A DNA stretch of 64,000 nucleotides, taken from contig JAFGOZ010000547.1 of the NCBI GenBank assembly GCA_016926235.1, forward strand, positions 10,231 to 74,230, given 5' to 3'. This DNA comes from Bacteroidales bacterium (lineage in GTDB: Bacteria; Bacteroidota; Bacteroidia; Bacteroidales; UBA10428). A model generated the notes under the pieces. The model was not told where the DNA came from. It did no database searches and saw only the letters and a program-made list of their open reading frames with translations. Made by a program: the position numbers and the translations under genes. This document shows positions 45,873 to 55,864 of the stretch, piece after piece (position 1 is the stretch's first letter; every line of letters begins with the position of its first letter).

Positions 45873-48800
45873 TCACATTGTTTTATTTGGAATAGTAAAA
45901 CTAAATTTGCTTCCCTTACCAGGTTGGCTTTCTACCCATATCTTCCCCCCGTGCTTCTCAACAAACTCTTTACATAACATAAGACCAAGTCCCGTACCTT
46001 TCTCCCCTTGTATCCCCGGCTTTGTAAAGCTTACATCAATTTTAAATAACATATCCACATCATCAGTACTCATGCCTATTCCTGTATCCGCAACGGATAT
46101 TTCTACATAACCCTCTTTATTAAGGCAAGTTACTGATATAATACCCCCACTGTCTGTATACTTGTAGGCATTCGACAAAAGATTACGAAGAATGGTCTTT
46201 ATCATATTATCATCAACAAAAACTATAACTGAATCCTGACAATTAACTTTAAATTCTACCTCTTTTCCCACGATATTTTGAGAAATAAAATTCATACTAT
46301 CTTCTATTATCTCTTTTAAATTAATCTGACTCCTCTTAAAAGTAATTGTGTTTAATTGAGATCGGGACCATGTGAGGAGATTTTCCAACAATTGGTATAT
46401 GCTCATCGTGCTTGAATAAGCCAGATCAATATATTTTCTCTTTTTTTCTTCCGCCAATTCATCGTATTTAAGTTTCAACAAACCAACAAAACCCATTATA
46501 GATTGAAACGGATTTTTAAGATCATGGGCGATAATGGAGAAGAACTTATCTTTGGTAGAATTGAGCTGCCTCAAATGTATATTGCTAACTTCAAGTTCAG
46601 CAGCTTGTTCTAAAATCTTACCTTGTGTTCTTTCCAATTCATTTTTCTGGGTTTCCAGCTCTTCTGCTTGCTCTTCAACTTGCATTTGACGTTCTTCAAG
46701 TTGAGTATTCGTGCTATTCAATGCTTCGGCTTGTTCTTTCAATTGTATATTAGCTTCATACAAATCCTTTGTACGTTCTTCTACCTTTTCTTCAAGTAAT
46801 GTTTTCTGTCGGTTAAGACTCCTTATTCGTAAAATGAAAATTGTAAAAAATATTGCTAAAACACCTAACGCAACAACGATTCTAAACCACCATGTTTGCC
46901 AGTATGGTGGTAATATTTTTATTCTCAATTCAACAGGTACTTCATTCCACAGCCCATCATTATTCGATGCTATAACTTTAAAAATATAATCACCTCCGGG
47001 CAGGTTAGTATAGGTAGCAAATCTTCTGTCGGCATCAGTATCAATCCAATCCTTATCAAAATTCTCCAGTTTGTATCTGTATTGATTTAAATTGGGTTGA
47101 ATAAAATGCAGGGCGGCAAATTCAATTGTAAAAACTCGATGTCGATATGATAATTCTATGGCATCTGTAGCATTAATAACCTTTGTTAAGACAACTTTAC
47201 CTTCTATCTCCTGATTTACACCAACCTCCCTGTTAAATATCTTCAACCCTGTTATTTTTACCTGTGGTATAAAGGGATTGTCTTTAATTTGATCAGGAAA
47301 GAAAGCATTAAATCCATTAATCCCCCCAAAAAAGAGTTCGCCGGATTTACTCTTAATGTATGAATTCGGAATAAAAATAGAACTTTGTAACCCGTCCTCC
47401 TTTGTATAATTTTTAAAGTTTATACTATCAGGTCGATAGACACCATTAATAAACTTCGTTAACCCTTTAGTTGAACTTATCCAAATATTTCCCATAGTAT
47501 CATTGATTACTCTGTATACTCTGTCACTAAGCAACCCATCCTCTCTGTTATAATTGAAAACTTTACCGGTCTCTCTATTAATGCAGAAAACTCCCTGATC
47601 ACCTCCAATCCAAAGATGTCCCAAAAAATCTTCACATACAGATTGAACTGATTTAATAATAATATTTTCCTTATAAGGAATAAATTTATTTTGTTTGATG
47701 TCATAATAAAATAACCCGTTTACTAATGTGCCTATCCACATGGTAGAATCTTTATCCTCAAAAACTACCAATATAACATCCCTAGGCAATCCATATGTGT
47801 CATTTTTGTCGTTGAAATGAAAAAAATGGGTACTCCCAAGCCTCAATAAATCAAGACCTTTACCTGTTCCAATCCATAAATCTCCTTTGCTGTCAATTTT
47901 TAGAATGTATACCCTGCTATTTATAATACTTGCAGAGTCATCCGGATCATGCAAGAAATGTGTAAATTGCTTTGTTCTGGGATTGTATCGATCCAATGAG
48001 CCCTGATAGGTTCCTATCCAAATATTACCATTCCTGTCTTCAGCAAATGTCTTCACATTGTTGCTGCTTATGGTATTGCTATTATCAGGATCATGCATAA
48101 AATAGGCAAATCTGCCCGTTTGCCTGTTAAGATAGTTTGCCCCGCCATCTTCTGTTCCAATCCATAAATTCTTTTTACTGTCCTCAAAAATGGAAAAGAC
48201 AATATTCGAATTTAGAAACCGATCATCATTGTCTTTAGCAAAATAATGAATAAATCTCTTTTCGTTAAGATCGATATAATTTACTCCTCCTAAAAATGTT
48301 CCTATCCACATTATATCATTGTTATCAATGTATATATCGTAGATAGAATTTTGACTTAATTCAGAATAACCCTGATCTGCATAAGCATATCTATAAAACT
48401 CATAATCTGTGCCTGTTTTTCTCAAATATAATCCACTTTTGGTCCCAAGCCATAATCTGCCCTGAGAATCCTCAATGATTGCCCTGACCCTTCCGCTTGT
48501 TGGATTATCCTTATCTACTATAACCCGATTAAAATCATTTTTGTTTTCATTATAAATATTAAGTCCGTTATCTCCCGTTCCAATCCAGATTCTTCCCTCT
48601 TTATCTTCAAAAATTGTTTCCACCCTGTTTTGTGATATTGAATGGACATCGCTTTCATCAAACATATAATTTACTACCTCATTTGTATTTCGTTTAAATA
48701 GAAAAAGGCCATTGGTAGTTGTTGCCAACCATATCCTGTTTTTTGAATCTTCTATAATTTTTAATACCCCAATATTCCGTAAGGGTGCAGTTAAAATATC

Positions 48801-49298
48801 AAGTCTTTTTGGTGTATCTGATAGTGTATCAAAATACCATATCCCATCAGTTGTTCCGATCCATATTGTACCACTTTCATCCTCCATAATATCCCAAACG
48901 ATACCGATAGGCCTCTTATCTACGGTCTGAATATTAATAAAAGCATCATATTGAGGTAAATATCTATTGAGTCCACTATCAGATGCAATCCATAGCCTTC
49001 CTCTTCTATCATTTAAAATATCTCTTACTATATTGTGGTTTATTGTAAGTGTATCCCCAATAGTATGATTATATATTCTAAAATCATATCCATCGTAACG
49101 GTTTAAACCCTCATTGGTAGCAAACCAAATAAATCCATCCTTATCACGAATAATTGAATTTACCCTGTTATGAGAGAGTCCGTCTTCAACCGTAATTTTA
49201 TGTATCTTGTATTGTGATTGAACAGATGCCTGCTGAGCAATAATAGTATCAGAAAATAATAATAAAAAAGAGATTAAAAAACCTTTTGTCACCACCAT
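45873..49298 (-). CDS. Sensor histidine kinase with two-component propeller and Y_Y_Y domain
   Basis: A protein of 1141 residues. The signal peptide (about 1-21) is followed by two seven-bladed Reg_prop propellers in the periplasm (about 35-690; repeats of IWIGT-GLNRYD type), a Y_Y_Y domain (about 706-790), a TM (about 806-830), a long coiled coil (about 835-910), HisKA with H-box FFSIIAHDLKNPFQS (about 920) and HATPase_c (about 1010-1140; N-box NLLSNAYKYT, G-boxes DTGIGMS and GEKGTGLGLMLC). The receiver and AraC output of classical hybrid two-component systems are missing, so a separate regulator is needed. None is adjacent. Confidence 0.93.
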   Translation of the reverse strand: MVVTKGFLISFLLLFSDTIIAQQASVQSQYKIHKITVEDGLSHNRVNSIIRDKDGFIWFATNEGLNRYDGYDFRIYNHTIGDTLTINHNIVRDILNDRRGRLWIASDSGLNRYLPQYDAFINIQTVDKRPIGIVWDIMEDESGTIWIGTTDGIWYFDTLSDTPKRLDILTAPLRNIGVLKIIEDSKNRIWLATTTNGLFLFKRNTNEVVNYMFDESDVHSISQNRVETIFEDKEGRIWIGTGDNGLNIYNENKNDFNRVIVDKDNPTSGRVRAIIEDSQGRLWLGTKSGLYLRKTGTDYEFYRYAYADQGYSELSQNSIYDIYIDNNDIMWIGTFLGGVNYIDLNEKRFIHYFAKDNDDRFLNSNIVFSIFEDSKKNLWIGTEDGGANYLNRQTGRFAYFMHDPDNSNTISSNNVKTFAEDRNGNIWIGTYQGSLDRYNPRTKQFTHFLHDPDDSASIINSRVYILKIDSKGDLWIGTGKGLDLLRLGSTHFFHFNDKNDTYGLPRDVILVVFEDKDSTMWIGTLVNGLFYYDIKQNKFIPYKENIIIKSVQSVCEDFLGHLWIGGDQGVFCINRETGKVFNYNREDGLLSDRVYRVINDTMGNIWISSTKGLTKFINGVYRPDSINFKNYTKEDGLQSSIFIPNSYIKSKSGELFFGGINGFNAFFPDQIKDNPFIPQVKITGLKIFNREVGVNQEIEGKVVLTKVINATDAIELSYRHRVFTIEFAALHFIQPNLNQYRYKLENFDKDWIDTDADRRFATYTNLPGGDYIFKVIASNNDGLWNEVPVELRIKILPPYWQTWWFRIVVALGVLAIFFTIFILRIRSLNRQKTLLEEKVEERTKDLYEANIQLKEQAEALNSTNTQLEERQMQVEEQAEELETQKNELERTQGKILEQAAELEVSNIHLRQLNSTKDKFFSIIAHDLKNPFQSIMGFVGLLKLKYDELAEEKKRKYIDLAYSSTMSIYQLLENLLTWSRSQLNTITFKRSQINLKEIIEDSMNFISQNIVGKEVEFKVNCQDSVIVFVDDNMIKTILRNLLSNAYKYTDSGGIISVTCLNKEGYVEISVADTGIGMSTDDVDMLFKIDVSFTKPGIQGEKGTGLGLMLCKEFVEKHGGKIWVESQPGKGSKFSFTIPNKTM

Positions 49299-49389
49299 AT
49301 CACAACCTCGTTTATCAATATCAAGATAGTAATTTTCCAGAAATAATAAAAGTGTTTAATTTATTATTTCTCTTACAATATAGTGGTTA

Positions 49390-50757
49390 TTAGTGACTAT
49401 TCAAACATTCAATAATAGGTTGGCAAATAGTATAGTCTTTTGCTTGTTTACCAGCATCATCTTTTTGTTTTGTATCTGCCCCCGATTCAACTAAAAAGTT
49501 TACAGTTTCCATATCACAAAAACTCACGGCAATCATAAGCATGGTTTTCCCATTTTTAAGAGGAGTATTAATAAATTCAATTAATTTATCATTCTCTTCC
49601 CCATCATAAAATATATCATACAAAGTTTTAATAGCGTTAATAAGATTCTCCCCCTTAACCTTATTATAATCATGGTTCATTGCACTTATGATTTCAAACA
49701 CTACATCCAGGCTCACTCCTTCAACAAAATCCGGTATGAAAAAATATGGATTATTTTCATTCTGGAATACCACGCAAAATCTTGTCAAATAGGTATAATC
49801 AAAGGATCCGTTTGTATAAGCATTCATGTATTGAAGAAAAAGATCCTGTAAAACTGCCCTGTCATCTTTAAACCCAAAGAAGTATTTATGGGATGCAAGT
49901 CCTTCCAAAAACCTCAATTCCATTGCATAATTTCCTCCTCCCTTCTCTGCGATACACTCAACAGCTTTGTGCTTATAAATCCCTTTCTCTGCCAGCCATA
50001 CCATTAAATCTATTATCGAACTGTCGTTATCGCTATAAGCATAATCCAGCCAGGTATAACAAGCTGATTCAATTTTTTCCATGATGCTTGCCTGATTTAG
50101 CCTGATGCCAGCTGAATCTAAAAAGTAGATATAACTGATTAGCATATCCATTCGTACTGTTGAACTGAAATCAGAAATGTTCTTTAGTGGTTCTTTCCGG
50201 CCAATGCCATTTTTAATATACTCCTTCAAGGCAGAAAGTGTTTTTTCGTTGCCATAGTACAGAAGCTCCTCAAAGAATATATCATAATAGCCATATAAAT
50301 ACCTATTGCAATCGTTTTGATTAAACTTAACACTCATCTTTTTTAAGTAACTCGCATATTCCGGGAAACAAGCTGCCGCTTCCAAATTTGCATCTGACAT
50401 ATAATACAGGTCGTCCTTCACAATTGCCTTATTCTCAACCATGTATTTCATTATTTCTAAATGTTCACCCTCCCTCCCTTCAGCAAAAAATAACGAATGG
50501 CTGAAATAGACATCTTCAGTTAGTATACCACCATTTTGATGCAAATACTTAACAATTTCTAGTGTTTTTGCATCTTCAATAGCTGTATATCCATCAATAC
50601 CTTTACAATTAATATCAAATCCCTTTTCTACTAATTCCTTTACCTTAGCATAATTTCCCTCTTTAGCAGCTTCAACTAGCTCTGTACAGTTTATATTTTC
50701 CTGTGATAAAGCAGATGTCAAATTTATAATAAGGAGAAAATGTATAATGTGTTTCAT
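49390..50757 (-). CDS. Exported ankyrin-repeat protein, copy B
   Basis: A protein of 455 residues with an N-terminal signal (about 1-19, LSQ end). Ankyrin repeats lie at both ends only: AAKEGNYAKVKELVEKGFDI near 30 and GKTMLMIAVSFCDMETVNFL near 400. The middle (about 90-380) is helical and unrecognised. It is a clear paralogue of the next gene upstream, with the same length, layout and phrases (for example MKYFIENKA/MKYMVENKA). It is the last of five closely spaced genes (8-12 bases apart). The function is unknown; exported ankyrin proteins often bind or inhibit other proteins. Confidence 0.75.
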   Translation of the reverse strand: MKHIIHFLLIINLTSALSQENINCTELVEAAKEGNYAKVKELVEKGFDINCKGIDGYTAIEDAKTLEIVKYLHQNGGILTEDVYFSHSLFFAEGREGEHLEIMKYMVENKAIVKDDLYYMSDANLEAAACFPEYASYLKKMSVKFNQNDCNRYLYGYYDIFFEELLYYGNEKTLSALKEYIKNGIGRKEPLKNISDFSSTVRMDMLISYIYFLDSAGIRLNQASIMEKIESACYTWLDYAYSDNDSSIIDLMVWLAEKGIYKHKAVECIAEKGGGNYAMELRFLEGLASHKYFFGFKDDRAVLQDLFLQYMNAYTNGSFDYTYLTRFCVVFQNENNPYFFIPDFVEGVSLDVVFEIISAMNHDYNKVKGENLINAIKTLYDIFYDGEENDKLIEFINTPLKNGKTMLMIAVSFCDMETVNFLVESGADTKQKDDAGKQAKDYTICQPIIECLNSH

Positions 50758-50769
50758 AATTAGTCTATA

Positions 50770-52143
50770 TTATACAATTTTAGATAAGTAGTTTTTAATC
50801 TTTGTGTTTTTAGCATAATCAATTGCAGTCATACCTTCCACATCCTTCAGAGATACATCAGCACCTTTATCCACCAGGGATTTTACAGCCTTAAGATCAC
50901 CCAGACGGCTGGCAACCATTAGCATTGTCCTTCCTCTTCCTGATTGAAAATTGATATATTCTTCATATTTTGTATCATCAATATCTCCAAAAAATATTTC
51001 GTACAAAATCAGCAGGTCTGTTAATGATGATTTACTTACCAATCTATTATTATCATGATCAAGAGCAAATATAATATTGATGATCTCATCCAGATCCTGG
51101 TTGCTGTTTATATCTAACCAAACAGACAGGTTAAGTTTTTGATTTTTTACAAAGCGGGTGTATTTAAGAACATCCTTATATTTACTGGAATCATCAACAA
51201 ATAAGTAAAATGCATTCAGAAAGTTATTATAAACAATTTCACAATCATGCTTTGAATATTTATAACGAATCTTCTCTAATCCATCCAGATAATACAACTC
51301 CGGTCGAGGATCTTCAAAGTATATTTCTCCAAGAAACAATATAGCAGTTTCATCAAATACCCCTTTTGAAGCAAGCCATAATAAAAAGTCAATACTTGAA
51401 TAATCCTGAACCTCAGCTGCATATCCTAATATAGAGTAACCCATCCATTTTATTTGCGATTTATTTTCCTTTCCAGTTAAATCAATCCCAACGGAGTCCA
51501 TATAATAAAAATAGGATTTGTATAATTCAGGATAATATCCATAGTAGAACTCTCCAAATCCCTTACATGCCTGATCTATACCAATACCCATTGACAGAAA
51601 TTTTTTTAGGATATAATAGGAAGAAGTATCGCCATAAAAAAAGTTTTCTTTAGCTGCTTCAAAATATCCATCCATCATTTCACTGTATTTTTTCTTATCG
51701 TATTTTACATTATGAGCTTTAAGAAACTCAATATATTCAGGCAGATAAATCATTTGATTAAGGTTCGCATCGTACATAAGTGAGAAGTCATGCTCCTGAA
51801 CGGCTTTGTTTTCTATAAAATACTTCATTATTTGCATATGATCACCCGGCTCATTATATGCAAACCTTAGACAATGCTCCTCATAACTTAAAAGTGAAAG
51901 TTCCATACCTAACTTATGAAGGTAATCAACGATTTCTACAGTACTTGCATAATCAATTACGGAATAACCATGTTCATTTAAATATTCTATATCAGCACCC
52001 TGTCCTATCAGTTCTTTTACTTTGTTTAAATCTCCATCTGCTGCAGCATGCATTAGTTGCTGATTAAGCCCTTGTTGTTGTCCTTGAGCTGAAATAAAAA
52101 GAAATTGAACAGTTATAAAAAGTAAAACTCCACATATTTTCAT
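50770..52143 (-). CDS. Exported ankyrin-repeat protein, copy A
   Basis: A protein of 457 residues with a signal peptide (about 1-21). N-terminal ankyrin units (HAAADGDLNKVKELIGQGAD; GYSVIDYASTVEIVDYLHKL) and C-terminal units (GRTMLMVASRLGDLKAVKSL; GMTAIDYAKNTK) frame a helical centre. A paralogue follows 12 bases downstream, evidence of tandem duplication. It lies 11 bases after an unrecognised exported protein, within the minus-strand run that begins with the trypsin-like and metacaspase genes. Confidence 0.75.
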   Translation of the reverse strand: MKICGVLLFITVQFLFISAQGQQQGLNQQLMHAAADGDLNKVKELIGQGADIEYLNEHGYSVIDYASTVEIVDYLHKLGMELSLLSYEEHCLRFAYNEPGDHMQIMKYFIENKAVQEHDFSLMYDANLNQMIYLPEYIEFLKAHNVKYDKKKYSEMMDGYFEAAKENFFYGDTSSYYILKKFLSMGIGIDQACKGFGEFYYGYYPELYKSYFYYMDSVGIDLTGKENKSQIKWMGYSILGYAAEVQDYSSIDFLLWLASKGVFDETAILFLGEIYFEDPRPELYYLDGLEKIRYKYSKHDCEIVYNNFLNAFYLFVDDSSKYKDVLKYTRFVKNQKLNLSVWLDINSNQDLDEIINIIFALDHDNNRLVSKSSLTDLLILYEIFFGDIDDTKYEEYINFQSGRGRTMLMVASRLGDLKAVKSLVDKGADVSLKDVEGMTAIDYAKNTKIKNYLSKIV

Positions 52144-52154
52144 AATCCTTTTAT

Positions 52155-52778
52155 TTATTTTACAATATATGTAAATTCAGGAATTTCCTGAACAACACCA
52201 CTTTCATCAATGTATTTAAGATTAGTAATCCAAAATTTTTCATTCCTGACAAGGCTTTGAATTATATTTAACATTTCGGGTGTAAAAGAACCAGATGTAC
52301 CTGGTTTAATTAAAAATGGGCTTTCCCAAGCACCCTGCATTTCAAATCCTATTACCCTATATTCTATAGTTGTCGCTCCATTACCGGCAATGACCTTAAT
52401 TTCTTTACACCTCAGTAATTCCGATTTGTAAATCCATGAATATGGACACCGGTTGCAGATATAACCGACAGGATAGGGATAGTAATATAAATCATAACTC
52501 TTTTGTGCAATTACTGTTCCTTTATGGTATACCTTAAAATTTACACTGTTCACCAGTTCGTCCACACTGTATTCATATTGCCCATCGCTTCCCTGAATTG
52601 TACCTGTATCGGGTACTAAAGTCAGTTCATTATAGGGATATCCTGAAATATCCAGTAAGAGCTTATTTACAGCACAACGATATAGTTCATCATTGTCATT
52701 TGCCAAAATCGTGCTTTGTGCATTTGTATTTAAAAGAGATTGAAAAAAAACAGCCAAGAGAAAGGTAAAATGTTTCAT
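52155..52778 (-). CDS. Exported protein of unknown function
   Basis: A protein of 207 residues with a signal peptide (about 1-20, NTNAQ end). I do not recognise a domain. It is beta-rich with Tyr and Pro clusters (YDLYYYPYPVGY) and three Cys in a short span (YICNRCPY and LLRCKE) that could form a disulphide or bind metal. It lies between the barrel protein (11 bases upstream) and the ankyrin pair (11 bases downstream). Confidence 0.65.
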   Translation of the reverse strand: MKHFTFLLAVFFQSLLNTNAQSTILANDNDELYRCAVNKLLLDISGYPYNELTLVPDTGTIQGSDGQYEYSVDELVNSVNFKVYHKGTVIAQKSYDLYYYPYPVGYICNRCPYSWIYKSELLRCKEIKVIAGNGATTIEYRVIGFEMQGAWESPFLIKPGTSGSFTPEMLNIIQSLVRNEKFWITNLKYIDESGVVQEIPEFTYIVK

Positions 52779-52789
52779 TATGCTGATTT

Positions 52790-53650
52790 TTAATATTTTA
52801 CAGGTTGCAGGCTCACTCTAAATAAATTCTTTGAATTTGCAATAATATCGCTGTTGCTGAAGTTATATCCCAATTCAAAGAAAACAGGCCCCAATCCCAT
52901 ATAAAAGCTGAGAGATAAAATACTCAGGTTATCCAAAGAGTCATCAATGTCATTTTCACGTTTATATTTTGAATCAAAAGCATTATATAAATAACGTCCT
53001 TTAAGACCTCCCCGGTAAAGGTTCCCAATCATAATCTCACTCCTGTTCGAGAACAATCTTAAATCAAAATCCAGGTTAAGCTGAGAACCAAAACCCGGAT
53101 TATATAACTTACTATTCAATCTTTTTACATCCATATAGCAAGTTAAGGCCGCATTTGTAATAAGATAGCTTGTATGTCTCTGGCTTAACGGGGCATAAAG
53201 TATAGGTCTGCTAAGGTTAAGGTTCATATTACCTCCTCCGTTCATCAATTTTTGAGTAGCAATGCTTTGATAGGAAGAGTTTGAATCTGCTTCAATATCT
53301 GCCTGGGTTATTTGTGAACCAAAACTAAACCTTCCAAAACTTGCAGAGGGTACAAATGATATTAATTCAACATATATAGAATTTGACCGCATGGTATCAA
53401 CCGATAAACTGATAGAAGTAAACTGCAGTTCTTCCATGGCATTACTTACTCCGTCCACCTCTCCATTATAAACAAGTCTCATTTGCTCACGCCCACTGAA
53501 AGGAATTATTCCGTACTTAACGTACCCATAATCTTCACCCCTTGATTTGTCAACCTCAGGAGAGGTGTACAACATGGATGGGCCTGCAAATTGTCCCACT
53601 ACCTTACTCCCAAAAATAATGAGCACTAAAAACACAAAATATATTCTCAT
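52790..53650 (-). CDS. Probable outer-membrane beta-barrel protein
   Basis: A protein of 286 residues. A signal peptide (about 1-19, VVGQ end) is followed by alternating amphipathic strands and an aromatic-rich end (MGLGPVFFELGYNFSNSD, then FRVSLQPVKY), consistent with a small outer-membrane barrel. No family is recognised with certainty. An SRGE motif lies near the mature N-terminus (R37), similar to RG motifs in the neighbouring metacaspase and small secreted protein. It starts 8 bases after the metacaspase stop. Confidence 0.6.
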   Translation of the reverse strand: MRIYFVFLVLIIFGSKVVGQFAGPSMLYTSPEVDKSRGEDYGYVKYGIIPFSGREQMRLVYNGEVDGVSNAMEELQFTSISLSVDTMRSNSIYVELISFVPSASFGRFSFGSQITQADIEADSNSSYQSIATQKLMNGGGNMNLNLSRPILYAPLSQRHTSYLITNAALTCYMDVKRLNSKLYNPGFGSQLNLDFDLRLFSNRSEIMIGNLYRGGLKGRYLYNAFDSKYKRENDIDDSLDNLSILSLSFYMGLGPVFFELGYNFSNSDIIANSKNLFRVSLQPVKY

Positions 53651-53658
53651 GTTAAATG

Positions 53659-55803
53659 CTATTTTACGATAGTAAAAACATAATTGAAAGTTGAGCCTGA
53701 TTCTTCACTGGGTAAGCTGCTTACCTGCACTTTAGGCCCGCGCGTATTCTGGTAACTTTCACTAATTACCATTTCAAGAGGATTAAGATCTCCACGTGAT
53801 TGCGTACCCCTTTCAGAAACAATAGGGGTCAAATCTATAGGTTCTTTAGTAGCAAATACTTTAAACATTTCAGGTCCAAGAGGTGGATAAAAACCATCTA
53901 ATAGCACATCGCTTAAAATAATACTCTGTCCCTTCTTTACCATATATTCTTTAGGATCCTTCCCTGCAGAGGGTACTATCGGATTAATAATTCCATCCGG
54001 TTGTATATCAATAATATTAAAGTAAGCATTCTTTAAACCCAGATTAGTAACTTTAATAATAAACTGATCATTCGGGCCAAATTGTCTAACACCGTTTTTG
54101 ACCAATTTATTCATGTCCAGGGTATCTGTCACTTCAAATTTTGACCCATTAACTTTTGCCTTAACAGGTATCAACTCGATCTGAACCTTATAATTTTCAT
54201 CATCAAAATCCATCTCTCTTATAAATTTTGCCTGAGCATATTCTTTAATCTGCTTTACGGCTTCTTCAACAAAATTTGGAGTAGTTGTCTCAATCTTTTT
54301 AATTACTGATCCCTCGGCAGCAGTTTTAATTTCTATAACCTTTGCACCCCGTGATGGTTTGTCGTCAATCTTTATTTCAGGATTAGTTTCATCTAGAGTA
54401 ACCAATGCATAACCTTCAAGTTCCTCTAATAACTGTTGTTTCAATGCAGCATCGGTAACATTTTCAACACTCACCTTCACCTTTTTATCTCCAAAATATT
54501 GTTCTTCAAGAAATACCCAATACGCTTTGAGATTTGTTATTCCATGTGGTTCTTCAAATTTCAATGTTGCACTAAAATTATCACATTCAGATATTGTTCC
54601 TGTCTTTTCAGGGTCAATTCCTTCGGTTGATTGAGTTCCGCTCTTATAAATACCCAGTTTATCGCCCTTATTAATCCCCATAATGCTACCCGCACTAATC
54701 TTTATTTCGGATTCACTAATCACCTTTACTAATTCATAATAAGGTTCCTGTTCAACCACTTCACCTCCAAATACCTGAACATCAATATCCCCTTCAATCA
54801 TAGGAGTCTGTTTAGGTGCGACAGTTGCCATTATTGCCAGCACATCTGCAAACATTCCGCGATAAGTCTCACCCGGCTTAAAATCAGTAAATGCTTTTGC
54901 AATTGAATATGATAAGGAACCTACGCCCTTCCCGTTTTCATCTTTGGTTTCATAGTTCAGTTCATCAAAGCTGGCTCCTGCAAAAAGTACAAACGGAGCA
55001 AGCTCTTCGGCACTACCCCTGGATTTGGGAGCTTCAGACATACCAAAACCTTCTTCACCTGCTTTAGCTGCCGATGGTACTTCAGCTTTTTTTAACAACT
55101 CTATCACAAAAGGTTCAGCTCCTCCCCTAACATTGGCATCACCACGAGTACCTGTTCCTGAATGACATGCATCAAGAAATACAAGTAACTGCCCGTCTTT
55201 TCCCAATTTTGCCCGCAAACCTCCAAGTAAATCACCTAACTCATCATCACGAAGGTGCATTTCACCAGTATAATTTTCAGGAGCATATTTACTGTTAACA
55301 GGAGCACCAAAGGCAACCAGTGCTTCATCGAGGTTATCCAGTTCTTCTCCATTATCATCTGTTATTTGCTGTCCGTGTCCTGAGTAATGCACTACGACAT
55401 AATCTCCTTTAGACACTTTATCTGTTAGGGCTTTTATAGCATTAACTATTCCCTCTTTATTTGCTTCGTTATCGCTAATCAAAACAATGTTTTCTTCCTT
55501 AAAGTTTTGACTTAAAAGAGCATTTTTAATCAGGGGAACATCATTTTCAGAACTAATAGAACTCCAGCCACTCTCTCTTGGATACTTCCCAATAGCTATG
55601 ATTAATGCATATTTATTAGGATCTCCTTCCGGATTTTGTAGTGCAATATCTTCATCATTTTTATTAATATCGAATGGCGTTGATTCCCGTACTTCCTCCA
55701 TTGTTATGCCATCAACCTTTTTCTCATTGGATGGCAATGAATTACCGCATGCCAGTAATACCACAATTTGCATAGCAATAAACAGATAGATTGATCTTTT
55801 CAT
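53659..55803 (-). CDS. Metacaspase-like C14 lipoprotein with DUF4384-like end
   Basis: A protein of 714 residues. The start at MKRSIYLFIAMQIVVLLACG gives a lipoprotein signal (LLAC, Cys 19). The caspase-fold domain (about 62-345) has the dyad H143 in VHYSGHGQQ and C213 in FLDACHSG, then a p10-like segment FVLFAGASFDEL. The linker between them (about 218-265) holds three RG sites (R220, R226, R262), well placed for self-cleavage after Arg as in metacaspases. A middle region has a small beta domain, and the end (about 572-660) resembles DUF4384, often fused to bacterial caspases. It should be anchored in the envelope, 61 bases after the trypsin-like gene. Confidence 0.88.
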   Translation of the reverse strand: MKRSIYLFIAMQIVVLLACGNSLPSNEKKVDGITMEEVRESTPFDINKNDEDIALQNPEGDPNKYALIIAIGKYPRESGWSSISSENDVPLIKNALLSQNFKEENIVLISDNEANKEGIVNAIKALTDKVSKGDYVVVHYSGHGQQITDDNGEELDNLDEALVAFGAPVNSKYAPENYTGEMHLRDDELGDLLGGLRAKLGKDGQLLVFLDACHSGTGTRGDANVRGGAEPFVIELLKKAEVPSAAKAGEEGFGMSEAPKSRGSAEELAPFVLFAGASFDELNYETKDENGKGVGSLSYSIAKAFTDFKPGETYRGMFADVLAIMATVAPKQTPMIEGDIDVQVFGGEVVEQEPYYELVKVISESEIKISAGSIMGINKGDKLGIYKSGTQSTEGIDPEKTGTISECDNFSATLKFEEPHGITNLKAYWVFLEEQYFGDKKVKVSVENVTDAALKQQLLEELEGYALVTLDETNPEIKIDDKPSRGAKVIEIKTAAEGSVIKKIETTTPNFVEEAVKQIKEYAQAKFIREMDFDDENYKVQIELIPVKAKVNGSKFEVTDTLDMNKLVKNGVRQFGPNDQFIIKVTNLGLKNAYFNIIDIQPDGIINPIVPSAGKDPKEYMVKKGQSIILSDVLLDGFYPPLGPEMFKVFATKEPIDLTPIVSERGTQSRGDLNPLEMVISESYQNTRGPKVQVSSLPSEESGSTFNYVFTIVK

Positions 55804-55864
55804 AATATATAATATTAGTTTGTTCATACTTCATTCTATTCAGCCCATAATTCAATAATATAGA

